Shown here: piece by piece, positions 1 through 5,268 of the stretch
Position numbering within the stretch: the stretch's first letter is position 1
Layout: every line of letters begins with the position of its first letter
Assembly (NCBI GenBank): GCA_013214885.1
Contig: JABSRS010000156.1
Span: 1-7,550, forward strand
Source of the DNA: Gammaproteobacteria bacterium
Lineage (GTDB): Bacteria > Pseudomonadota > Gammaproteobacteria > Enterobacterales > Psychrobiaceae
Direction of reading: 5' to 3'
DNA length: 7,550 nucleotides
Notes under the pieces: model-generated
What the model was told of the DNA's origin: nothing
Seen by the model: only the letters and a program-made list of their open reading frames with translations
Databases searched by the model: none
Made by a program: the position numbers and the translations under genes

Positions 1-93
1 ATCGATATTGTTTGATTCAAATAAGTGAATCAAATCGACAGCAAGTTGGATATGTTCAGGGGCGTTTTCTAAAGATGTCGTTGGATTATTCAT
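1..93 (-). CDS. ybaM: YbaM-like DUF2496 protein, N-terminal part (runs off left edge)
   Basis: Thirty-one codons are visible, read leftward from an ATG at 93 and cut by the window edge. The reading begins MNNPTTSLENAPEHIQLAVD and continues with a leucine-rich helix. The stretch SLENAP..(I/V)(Q/K)LAVDLI closely matches the start of E. coli YbaM (DUF2496, about 53 aa), a small protein of unknown function. The gene lies 7 bases after the priC stop, and a TGAGAA stretch overlapping that stop could act as a ribosome binding site. E. coli also carries ybaM directly downstream of priC, so the neighbourhood supports the call. Relative to E. coli there are about six extra residues before SLENAP. The C-terminal half is not visible. 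Confidence 0.8.
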   Translation of the reverse strand, partial: MNNPTTSLENAPEHIQLAVDLIHLFESNNID

Positions 94-100
94 ATTGTTC

Positions 101-742
101 TCAATATTTTTTAGTAATTTTGCCAGTTTCGAGTAATTCGATACGTTGTTCGATAAAATAAATGGCTTTGTGGCACTGACCAAGACGTTTGTGTTGCTTA
201 AGAATTAGCTGCTGCATCGCTATTTTGTCTTTGGTGATGCATCGTTGCAGTTGCTGTTCGAGCTGATTTATTTTTAGTTCAAGTGTTTGCTGGTAACCGT
301 GATGTTTTGACAGCTCCTGATAAAGCTCAACACTATTAGACATGATATTACCCGCAAGCCAAGTCAATGAGTTGCCTTGACGTTGTTGGCGCTTCACTGC
401 TACATGTTTTCTGGTGGCTTTGTCTTGCTGATACGCAGTATTTCGCTGTTGATTACTCGATAATGCTTTTTTAATCGCTTGGCATTGGTCGACTAACTTT
501 TCACATTGAAACTGAATTAATCTTGCGGGTGATTTTTTAGCTAAGTGATTTCTTATTTCGTTAAGCAATAGAATGCTTTCTGCAACATACGCGCTCAGTT
601 TAACCGAATGGGCCTTAAAAAGTTTATCATCGAAAATTGGCCGATTAGCGAGCGACGGAATTTTACTGCGACGATCATGTTCCACAGCTTGTTGCGAAAA
701 CTGTTGTAATAGTTGTTCTATCTCAGTCAGTTGATTAATCAT
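101..742 (-). CDS. priC: Primosomal replication protein PriC (N'')
   Basis: PriC helps reload the replicative helicase DnaB at stalled forks with little or no leading-strand gap, and binds single-stranded DNA and SSB. The protein is about 213 aa, somewhat longer than E. coli PriC (175 aa), is mainly helical and has no signal peptide. The match to E. coli PriC rests on an N-terminal FDDKLFKAHS segment (near residue 37; E. coli has FDRHLFQTRA) and a C-terminal helical block with the pattern Y/F-x3-L...RL-x2-C-x2-A-x3-IE-x-R-x-x-LL. I chose the ATG at 742 because it gives a classic 4-base ATGA overlap with the upstream gene and aligns with the E. coli N terminus. An in-frame ATG at 748 would add two residues. 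Neither start has a clear ribosome binding site, so translational coupling is likely. The middle (residues about 95-125) is rich in Gln, Arg and Lys. Confidence 0.85.
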   Translation of the reverse strand: MINQLTEIEQLLQQFSQQAVEHDRRSKIPSLANRPIFDDKLFKAHSVKLSAYVAESILLLNEIRNHLAKKSPARLIQFQCEKLVDQCQAIKKALSSNQQRNTAYQQDKATRKHVAVKRQQRQGNSLTWLAGNIMSNSVELYQELSKHHGYQQTLELKINQLEQQLQRCITKDKIAMQQLILKQHKRLGQCHKAIYFIEQRIELLETGKITKKY

Positions 743-1518
743 AGCCATGCCCGTAATGCCAGTTGAATACTAATAATAATAACCACAATAATAAATATCG
801 GTTTAATAAAGTTATTGCCAAATTTTATCGCGGTATGAGCCCCAATGAAAGCCCCAATCATCAGACAGCCGCCCATCATTAGGCCAAGCTTAAAATCGAC
901 CTGACCAAGCACCATAAATGTTACTAGTGCGGTGGCATTGCTGACAAAGTTCATGGTTCTGGCAACGCCACTGCTTTTTAGTAAATCAATTTTATGCAGT
1001 ACTTGTCCTGAAATAGTCCAGAACACACCAGTACCAGGCCCAGCAAAACCATCATAAAACCCTAAAATGACGCCTTGAATTCGTTGGGTAAGCCTAAACC
1101 GTTGGCAGTCTTTATTGGGGGCAACTTTAGCCGTCTTGGTTGGTTGTTTAAATAAAGTGTAAATAGCGGTGCTGAGAATAATGAGTGGCAGAATTTTTTC
1201 TAGCCATTGCCCTGATACTAGGTTAACAGCGATGGCCCCAATTAATGCCCCAATGCATGTTGCCACAATACAAGGTAACCACAATTTTGGTTCAAATATT
1301 TTTTTGCGATAAAAGGTATAACTGGCAATCGCAGTGCCAAAGGTCGATGCGAGTTTATTGGTGCCAAGGACCATGTGGACAGGTAAGCCGGAACTCAGCA
1401 GTGCAGGTACGGTTAATAGACCCCCGCCGCCAACGATGGCATCAATAAATCCCGCGACAAATGCCGCGATAGCAAGTAGTAACCACCAAGGTGTATTGGT
1501 AAAAAAATCTAGCATCAT
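739..1518 (-). CDS. yfcA: TSUP-family membrane transporter (YfcA / TauE-SafE like)
   Basis: A hydrophobic inner-membrane protein of about 259 aa with roughly seven to eight predicted membrane segments. It belongs to the TauE/SafE (TSUP) family, members of which are proposed to move sulfur-containing or other small organic anions; the substrate here cannot be told. Both family repeat signatures are visible: GFIDAIVGGGG then LLTVPALL (residues about 23-41) with a following TNKL, and GFYDGFAGPGTG (about 153-164) with a downstream NFVSNATAL. E. coli YfcA has near-identical motifs (GFIDSIAGGGG, GFYDGFFGP). ATGs at 1518 and 1515 are both possible starts, just after the dinG stop (1522-1524), and a TTG at 1521 is less likely. 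No good ribosome binding site is seen, so translation probably depends on coupling to dinG. Its end overlaps priC by 4 bases. Why a transporter sits between two replication-repair genes is unclear. Confidence 0.85.
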   Translation of the reverse strand: MMLDFFTNTPWWLLLAIAAFVAGFIDAIVGGGGLLTVPALLSSGLPVHMVLGTNKLASTFGTAIASYTFYRKKIFEPKLWLPCIVATCIGALIGAIAVNLVSGQWLEKILPLIILSTAIYTLFKQPTKTAKVAPNKDCQRFRLTQRIQGVILGFYDGFAGPGTGVFWTISGQVLHKIDLLKSSGVARTMNFVSNATALVTFMVLGQVDFKLGLMMGGCLMIGAFIGAHTAIKFGNNFIKPIFIIVVIIISIQLALRAWL

Positions 1519-1521
1519 CAA

Positions 1522-3597
1522 TTATTGTTCAATGGTTAATTTATAAGGAGGCAACGAGTTAATCAGCGATTTACCATAGCGTTTAGTGACTAATCGACGA
1601 TCTAAAATGGTTATGGTGCCCTGATCTTGCTCGTTGCGCAATAAGCGCCCGCAGGCTTGAATTAATTTACGTGACGCATCTGGCACCGTTAAGATTAAAA
1701 ATGGGTTGCCGCTCTTGCTTTTAATGTATTCGGCATGCGCTTGCTCGACTGGGGAGGAGGGCACAGCAAAAGGCAATTTAGTAATAATTAGATTGGTTAG
1801 GTAGTTACCTGGTAAATCAAGCCCTTCAGAAAAACTGCTGGTGCCAAATAAAATACTCGGTAGATTATTATCACACTTGTCTTTGTGAAGTTTAAGTAAG
1901 GCACTGCGGGACGCCTCGCCTTGAACCAATAACGAAATATTATGTTGGTCGCGCAAATCCTTGGCCACTTGATTCATCTGTTTATAAGAAGTGAACAATA
2001 CCAAGCTCGCCATTTGGCCCTTGACCCGTTTTTTTATTTGGCTAACAAGTTCATTAGCAAAACTCGGATCATTTGGCTCAACCGGCATATCTGCAATGAT
2101 CAGTTTAGAATTTTTGTCAAAATCAAAAGGAGATAATAATTTAACGAATTGGGTGCCATCGTTGTCTTTTAATCCAGCGGCTTTTTTAAAGTTATCAAAT
2201 GAATCTAATGCCAGGAGGGTGGCCGAACATAAAATAACCCCATGGGCTTGGCTCCAAAGCTTATCTTCTAAAAAATAACCCACTTCAATTGGCGATGCTC
2301 GTAAAAAAAACTCATTTTTAATCGGATCGGTTAATTCAATCCAGCGCACCATTGGAGCACTTTTGGTTGATTGTTTAAATGACAGCATTTGCCACAGTTT
2401 AACTTGATTTTCCATCCGGTTTAAATTGCTACCAATGTCGACCAGCAACGGTTCAATTAGCCATGGGCTAATGGCACCATCTTTATAAAGCTCAAGCACC
2501 ACCTGATGGATTTTATTTAGGTACTTTAATCCTGACTTACTCGACGTTAGACAGTTTTCGGCTAACACAACCAGCGATTCAGGCAAAACGCCGTGTTCAA
2601 AGCGATGGCGTTTGTCATCGTTATTAAATAGCTGACTGTTAGTGCTAAGCCACTGTTTGACGAGCTTTAAATCACTGACTAATTCATTACTATTATCACA
2701 GAGTTGCATCACGGGACCAATTAGGCGTTCGGTTTTCACTGTGCCAGATATTTTCTTGGCGAATATATCAAACTTGGCCAACCAATCAATGGTGGCTAAT
2801 AAGGATGACGAAGCACTGGAAAAGTTACGCGCTTGTTCTGGTAAATGATGAGCTTCATCGATGACATAGAACATCGAATCTGGCTCGGGTAAAATTGTAC
2901 CACCGCCCAGCTCTAGATCTGCTAATAACAAGCTGTGATTAACAATAATCACATCTAGCTTGTCAATAATATCGCGAGCTTTATGAAACGGACACCCGCG
3001 GTGAGCGGCCAGTTGTTTGTTACAGCTAAACTTATCACTGGCGATATGTTGCCAAATAGAATCCTTAATCACTTTAGGCCAACTGTCACGTTCACCGTCC
3101 CACTTTTTATCTAACCAAGCCTGCCACAAAGCGCTAATAAGGTCTAAATCACTTTTGTCAGGTTGATGTTGCCACAATGCAATTTCATTAGATGCCTTAC
3201 TGTCGGCTAATAATTCAAGCTTGCTGGAACAAATATAACGTTGTCTGCCTTTAACCACACCATACTGAAAGTCGAGACGGCTGTATTGCCTAAATAATGG
3301 TAGATCTTTAGCGAGTAGCTGCTCCTGAAGTGCAACGGTTGCGGTTGAAATACACAATTTCTTCCCTGTAGATAATGCCAAAGGGATCGCGCCTAAACAA
3401 TAGGCCAATGATTTCCCCGTGCCAGTGCCAGCCTCGATAACACCAATTCGACGCTTCCGCTCATATTCTCCTGCCAGTATCTTGGCAATTTCAGCCACCA
3501 TATAATTTTGTTCTTTTCGTGACACAAAATTTGGAATTTCATCACGAAAATACTTGAAACATTGTTGAATTGTTTTTTTTAGTTGTGGTGACAGCAT
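1522..3597 (-). CDS. dinG: ATP-dependent DNA helicase DinG
   Basis: DinG is a superfamily 2, XPD-like 5'-to-3' helicase that unwinds R-loops, D-loops and forks and helps replication pass transcribed genes. Motifs, numbered from an in-frame ATG at 3633: Walker A EAGTGTGKS (67-75), STATVALQ (96-103), iron-sulfur domain (about 130-220), DEAH box (259-262), SATLL (470-474), FSEGLDL (601-607) and motif VI QACGRLLR (659-666). The protein is about 691 aa from the chosen start, close to E. coli DinG (about 716), but lacks its basic tail. I prefer the ATG at 3597 because MLSPQLKKTI aligns with the E. coli start; 3633 would add 12 residues. Neither has a good ribosome binding site. Iron-sulfur cysteines seen are C135, C204 and C214; the fourth (E. 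coli C199) is absent from this stretch, where QLAAH is found. First gene of the leftward operon. Confidence 0.95.
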   Translation of the reverse strand: MLSPQLKKTIQQCFKYFRDEIPNFVSRKEQNYMVAEIAKILAGEYERKRRIGVIEAGTGTGKSLAYCLGAIPLALSTGKKLCISTATVALQEQLLAKDLPLFRQYSRLDFQYGVVKGRQRYICSSKLELLADSKASNEIALWQHQPDKSDLDLISALWQAWLDKKWDGERDSWPKVIKDSIWQHIASDKFSCNKQLAAHRGCPFHKARDIIDKLDVIIVNHSLLLADLELGGGTILPEPDSMFYVIDEAHHLPEQARNFSSASSSLLATIDWLAKFDIFAKKISGTVKTERLIGPVMQLCDNSNELVSDLKLVKQWLSTNSQLFNNDDKRHRFEHGVLPESLVVLAENCLTSSKSGLKYLNKIHQVVLELYKDGAISPWLIEPLLVDIGSNLNRMENQVKLWQMLSFKQSTKSAPMVRWIELTDPIKNEFFLRASPIEVGYFLEDKLWSQAHGVILCSATLLALDSFDNFKKAAGLKDNDGTQFVKLLSPFDFDKNSKLIIADMPVEPNDPSFANELVSQIKKRVKGQMASLVLFTSYKQMNQVAKDLRDQHNISLLVQGEASRSALLKLHKDKCDNNLPSILFGTSSFSEGLDLPGNYLTNLIITKLPFAVPSSPVEQAHAEYIKSKSGNPFLILTVPDASRKLIQACGRLLRNEQDQGTITILDRRLVTKRYGKSLINSLPPYKLTIEQ

Positions 3598-3653
3598 CAG
3601 AAAACTTAAGGTAATTGGTGTGGTTCGGATCATATCAATGAAGAGGGAGTAAA

Positions 3654-3668
3654 GTCATTAGAAATGAC
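3654..3668. repeat. Small inverted repeat in the dinG leader
   Basis: GTCATT and AATGAC flank a 3-base loop, giving a 6-bp perfect stem. It lies between the candidate dinG promoter and the dinG start, so it would be transcribed as a leader hairpin, or could be a small operator. It is short enough to occur by chance. Confidence 0.35.
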
Positions 3669-3676
3669 GTTAATCG

Positions 3677-3703
3677 ATTTTACCTTTTTGGCTAGCTAGT
3701 CAG
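3677..3703 (-). promoter_or_regulatory. Candidate promoter for the dinG operon
   Basis: Read leftward, CTGACT (3703-3698) resembles a -35 box and TAAAAT (3682-3677) is a good -10 box. The spacer is 15 bases, shorter than the ideal 17. Transcription would begin near 3670, about 70 bases before the preferred dinG start. No canonical LexA box (CTGT-N8-ACAG) overlaps it. The 28-bp palindrome at 3709-3736 lies just upstream of the -35 box. Confidence 0.3.
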
Positions 3704-3708
3704 AGTAA

Positions 3709-3736
3709 GTGACATAATTTGTACAATTTATGTCAC
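3709..3736. promoter_or_regulatory. 28-bp near-perfect palindrome, probable operator
   Basis: The arms GTGACATAA and TTATGTCAC are perfect reverse complements and flank a TTGTACAA core that is itself a perfect palindrome. Thirteen of 14 symmetric base pairs match across the 28 bp; the one mismatch is a T/T pair where arm meets core. Such length and symmetry suggest a binding site for a dimeric or tetrameric transcription factor. It matches no regulator consensus I can name with confidence. It lies just upstream of the candidate dinG promoter and about 750 bases from the DUF3450 start, so dinG is the nearer target. Confidence 0.6.
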
Positions 3737-3778
3737 AAGATACGATTTCCTGAATAGAAACTGAATTTAATTAGATTG

Positions 3779-3794
3779 GTGACATATAATGTCC
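3779..3794. promoter_or_regulatory. Second GTGACAT-type inverted repeat
   Basis: GTGACATATAATGTCC contains GACAT and ATGTC as perfect arms around a 3-base spacer, and its first eight bases repeat the arm of the palindrome at 3709-3736. The two centres lie about 65 bp apart, close to six helical turns, so one protein could bind both on the same face of the helix. It is weaker and shorter than the first site. Confidence 0.4.
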
Positions 3795-3882
3795 ATTGCG
3801 GGAGTTATTTTAAGTTGTTGATTTTATGGTTAAATTAATTAAATGGTAAACTTGGTAATAAAACAGTACAAAAAAATATTAA

Positions 3883-3898
3883 GTTACAAATTTGTAAC
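3883..3898. promoter_or_regulatory. Perfect 16-bp palindrome GTTACAAATTTGTAAC
   Basis: All eight base pairs are symmetric. A half-site, GTTACAAAT, recurs at 3985-3993 in the same orientation, 102 bp away. The sequence is distinct from the GTGACAT sites, so it would serve a different regulator. The protein that binds it cannot be named from sequence alone. Confidence 0.5.
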
Positions 3899-3984
3899 AA
3901 ACAATTCCTGTACTCTTAAATGATGTGTTTTATTTTGATGTAAGTTAATAATATGCTTTAAAACCGAGTTAATTGTAGTAATTG

Positions 3985-3993
3985 GTTACAAAT
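3985..3993 (+). repeat. Repeated half-site GTTACAAAT
   Basis: Nine bases identical to the left arm of the palindrome at 3883-3898. The right arm is absent here (the sequence continues GAGATT), so it is a half-site at most. Confidence 0.3.
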
Positions 3994-4084
3994 GAGATTG
4001 AATCATTGATTGATATTGGCATGAAAATGCGATTGCTAATAACTCTTAGGCAATTGTGATGGAATAATAAAACCAAGACTGGCT

Positions 4085-4106
4085 AAATCTAGAGAATAAT
4101 AGATTT
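4085..4106. repeat. Inverted repeat AAATCTA / TAGATTT
   Basis: Two perfect 7-base arms surround an 8-base spacer. The stem is AT-rich and no T-run follows, so it is not a convincing terminator. It may be an operator or chance symmetry in AT-rich DNA. Confidence 0.3.
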
Positions 4107-4316
4107 GTTCTAAATTACTAGTTTGGACTAATATCTAACCATTAAGGAGTGGTTTTCTTAAGCAAATTGATTATTTATCACAAACTAGCAAGCTGTTGAT
4201 CTTAAATTCTTTCGTGTTGCTTTTTTGTTGATTAAATGTTGTCGTTATGTTAAATCCTTTTATTTTCAATTTGTTAGTTGATGGTCGTGGCGTGGAGGGT
4301 ATCAGGTTTTTAGCGG

Positions 4317-4346
4317 TTGACAGCTTTAAATGTTATGTGAAATGAT
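4317..4346 (+). promoter_or_regulatory. Candidate sigma-70 promoter for the DUF3450-ttpC-exbBD operon
   Basis: A perfect TTGACA (4317-4322) is followed after 18 bases by AATGAT (4341-4346), which matches four of six positions of the -10 consensus. Transcription would begin near 4353, giving a leader of about 130 bases. A second, weaker pair lies just downstream: TTGACT (4357-4362) and GATACA (4381-4386), also 18 bases apart. Confidence 0.4.
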
Positions 4347-4359
4347 GACAACGTTTTTG

Positions 4360-4375
4360 ACTGTGAAATAACAGT
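4360..4375. promoter_or_regulatory. ACTGT-N6-ACAGT inverted repeat at the operon promoter
   Basis: Perfect 5-base arms flank GAAATA. The site lies immediately downstream of the better candidate promoter, and between the boxes of the weaker one, a good place for a repressor. It resembles a LexA box (CTGT...ACAG), but the spacing is 6 rather than 8, so LexA binding is not supported. Confidence 0.35.
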
Positions 4376-4424
4376 ACAGAGATACACTAAAAATAAATTA
4401 AAAGACGCCCTGTGTGTGGCTAGG

Positions 4425-4440
4425 TACTCTTAAAAGAGTA
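4425..4440. repeat. Inverted repeat TACTCTT-AA-AAGAGTA in the operon leader
   Basis: Seven-base arms around a 2-base centre; as RNA this folds to at most a 6-bp stem with a 4-base loop. TTTTGATC follows, but the stem has few GC pairs and the T-run is short, so a terminator is unlikely. The 11-mer GTACTCTTAAA that includes its left arm (4424-4434) also occurs at 3910-3920. It lies 45 bases before the DUF3450 start and would be part of the mRNA leader. Confidence 0.4.
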
Positions 4441-4485
4441 TTTTGATCGCTTCAGCAGTTTCAACAATAAATTTGGTTGGGAACT

Positions 4486-5268
4486 ATGTCCAAGTTAAGC
4501 AAAAAAAATAAAATCGCTATCGCAATGGCTGGCGCCTTTGCCCTAGCAACAACATTTACAGCATCAGCAGAAAAAGTAGCAGAGCTACAAAAAGCTGACA
4601 CAGTAATTCAAAAAACTGCCGCTAAATCTCAAGTGAAAGTTGAAAAACTTTTCGATCAAGCACAAAATCTTGTGATTGATTATCGCCAAGTTGTTGGTGA
4701 TACAGACGGTTTACGCGCTTACAACGATTATGTAGCAGCTTTAGTTGCCGATCAGGTCGCTAAAATTGGTTTGATTCAAGCTGACATCGATGGAATCGAT
4801 AAGACTCGTCAGGGTCTTGTGCCACTAATGTTCAAAATGATCGATACAATTGATGAATTTGTAGCAATAGATCTACCTTATGATAAAGCAGAACGTTTAG
4901 ATCGCATCGCATTTCTTCGCGATATGATGATCGATTCAAATGTTTCTACCGCTGAAAAATACCGTAAAGTATTAGAAGCATATCAAATCGAACTTGATTC
5001 TGGTCGTCTGTCTACTGTAAGTCAGGGCAAGCAATCTATTGAAGGTTCTGACGTTACCGTTGATCTTCTTCAGGTTGGTCGTATCGCACTTGTTGCTCAA
5101 ACTCTTGACTCACAAAATACTTGGGTTTGGAATAAGGCTAACACTGCATGGGAACGTTTAGATGATTCTTGGCGTCGTCCGATTCGCGAGGCGATTGGTG
5201 TAGTACGTAAAGATAAGTCACCTGCTTTAATCTTACTACCAGTACCTGCTGTAGGGAGCACTAAATAA
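4486..5268 (+). CDS. DUF3450 periplasmic protein of the TonB2 operon
   Basis: A 260-aa exported protein with a clear signal peptide: MSKLSKKNK, a hydrophobic stretch (about 10-24), then ASA|EK with cleavage after residue 28. The mature N-terminal half (about 29-125) is helical with coiled-coil character, and the C-terminal half ends with a tryptophan-rich patch (W213, W215, W222, W229) and SWRRPIREAIGVV. This matches the DUF3450 family, often found directly before ttpC in TonB2-type clusters; its biochemical role is unknown. I start at the ATG at 4486; an upstream in-frame TTG (4477) adds three residues without a better ribosome binding site. Its TAA shares one base with the ttpC ATG (TAATG), so the two are translationally coupled. 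All arginine codons are CGT or CGC, which suggests strong expression. A periplasmic partner of TtpC is a reasonable inference, not shown. Confidence 0.85.
   Translation: MSKLSKKNKIAIAMAGAFALATTFTASAEKVAELQKADTVIQKTAAKSQVKVEKLFDQAQNLVIDYRQVVGDTDGLRAYNDYVAALVADQVAKIGLIQADIDGIDKTRQGLVPLMFKMIDTIDEFVAIDLPYDKAERLDRIAFLRDMMIDSNVSTAEKYRKVLEAYQIELDSGRLSTVSQGKQSIEGSDVTVDLLQVGRIALVAQTLDSQNTWVWNKANTAWERLDDSWRRPIREAIGVVRKDKSPALILLPVPAVGSTK
5253..5258 (+). promoter_or_regulatory. Ribosome binding site of ttpC inside the DUF3450 gene
   Basis: AGGGAG ends 9 bases before the ATG at 5268, which overlaps the DUF3450 stop codon by one base (TAATG). It fixes the ttpC start. Confidence 0.6.

Larger units (their letters stand above)
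3598..4485. promoter_or_regulatory. Long divergent intergenic regulatory region
   Basis: About 890 bases between the leftward dinG operon and the rightward DUF3450-ttpC operon contain no credible gene on either strand: open frames are a few to a dozen codons and lack ribosome binding sites. The stretch is very AT-rich and unusually long for a simple divergent promoter. It holds several inverted repeats, listed separately, and candidate promoters toward each side. The section from about 4107 to 4310 shows nothing I can name beyond AT-rich sequence, an isolated AAGGAG at 4144-4149 without a usable start codon, and a weak TGATTA-T-TTATCA repeat at 4168-4180. Confidence 0.7.

Noticed and set aside
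1991..2278. Plus-strand open frame of 95 codons inside dinG
   Set aside because: Antisense to a conserved helicase gene, with low-complexity translation and no family resemblance.
3598..3633. Upstream ATG at 3633 as the true dinG start
   Set aside because: The 12 extra residues have no counterpart in E. coli DinG and no ribosome binding site; still possible.
3829..3845. TTAAATTAATTAAA as an operator
   Set aside because: Symmetry made only of A and T, expected by chance in this AT-rich stretch.
4021..4060. Small open frame beginning ATG AAA ATG in the intergenic region
   Set aside because: Twelve codons only, no ribosome binding site and no context for a leader peptide.
4168..4180. TGATTA-T-TTATCA as a Fur box
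   Set aside because: Only 13 bp with an imperfect 6-1-6 symmetry; it does not fit the 19-bp GATAATGATAATCATTATC pattern and lies about 310 bases before the gene.
4141..4200. AAGGAG at 4144-4149 as the ribosome binding site of a small gene
   Set aside because: No ATG at a suitable distance; the GTG at 4149 overlaps the motif and the frame ends after 17 codons.
4361..4374. CTGT...ACAG as a LexA box
   Set aside because: The spacer is 6 bases; LexA of gammaproteobacteria needs 8.
4425..4448. Rho-independent terminator in the leader of the DUF3450 gene
   Set aside because: Stem is AT-rich with few GC pairs and only four T residues follow.
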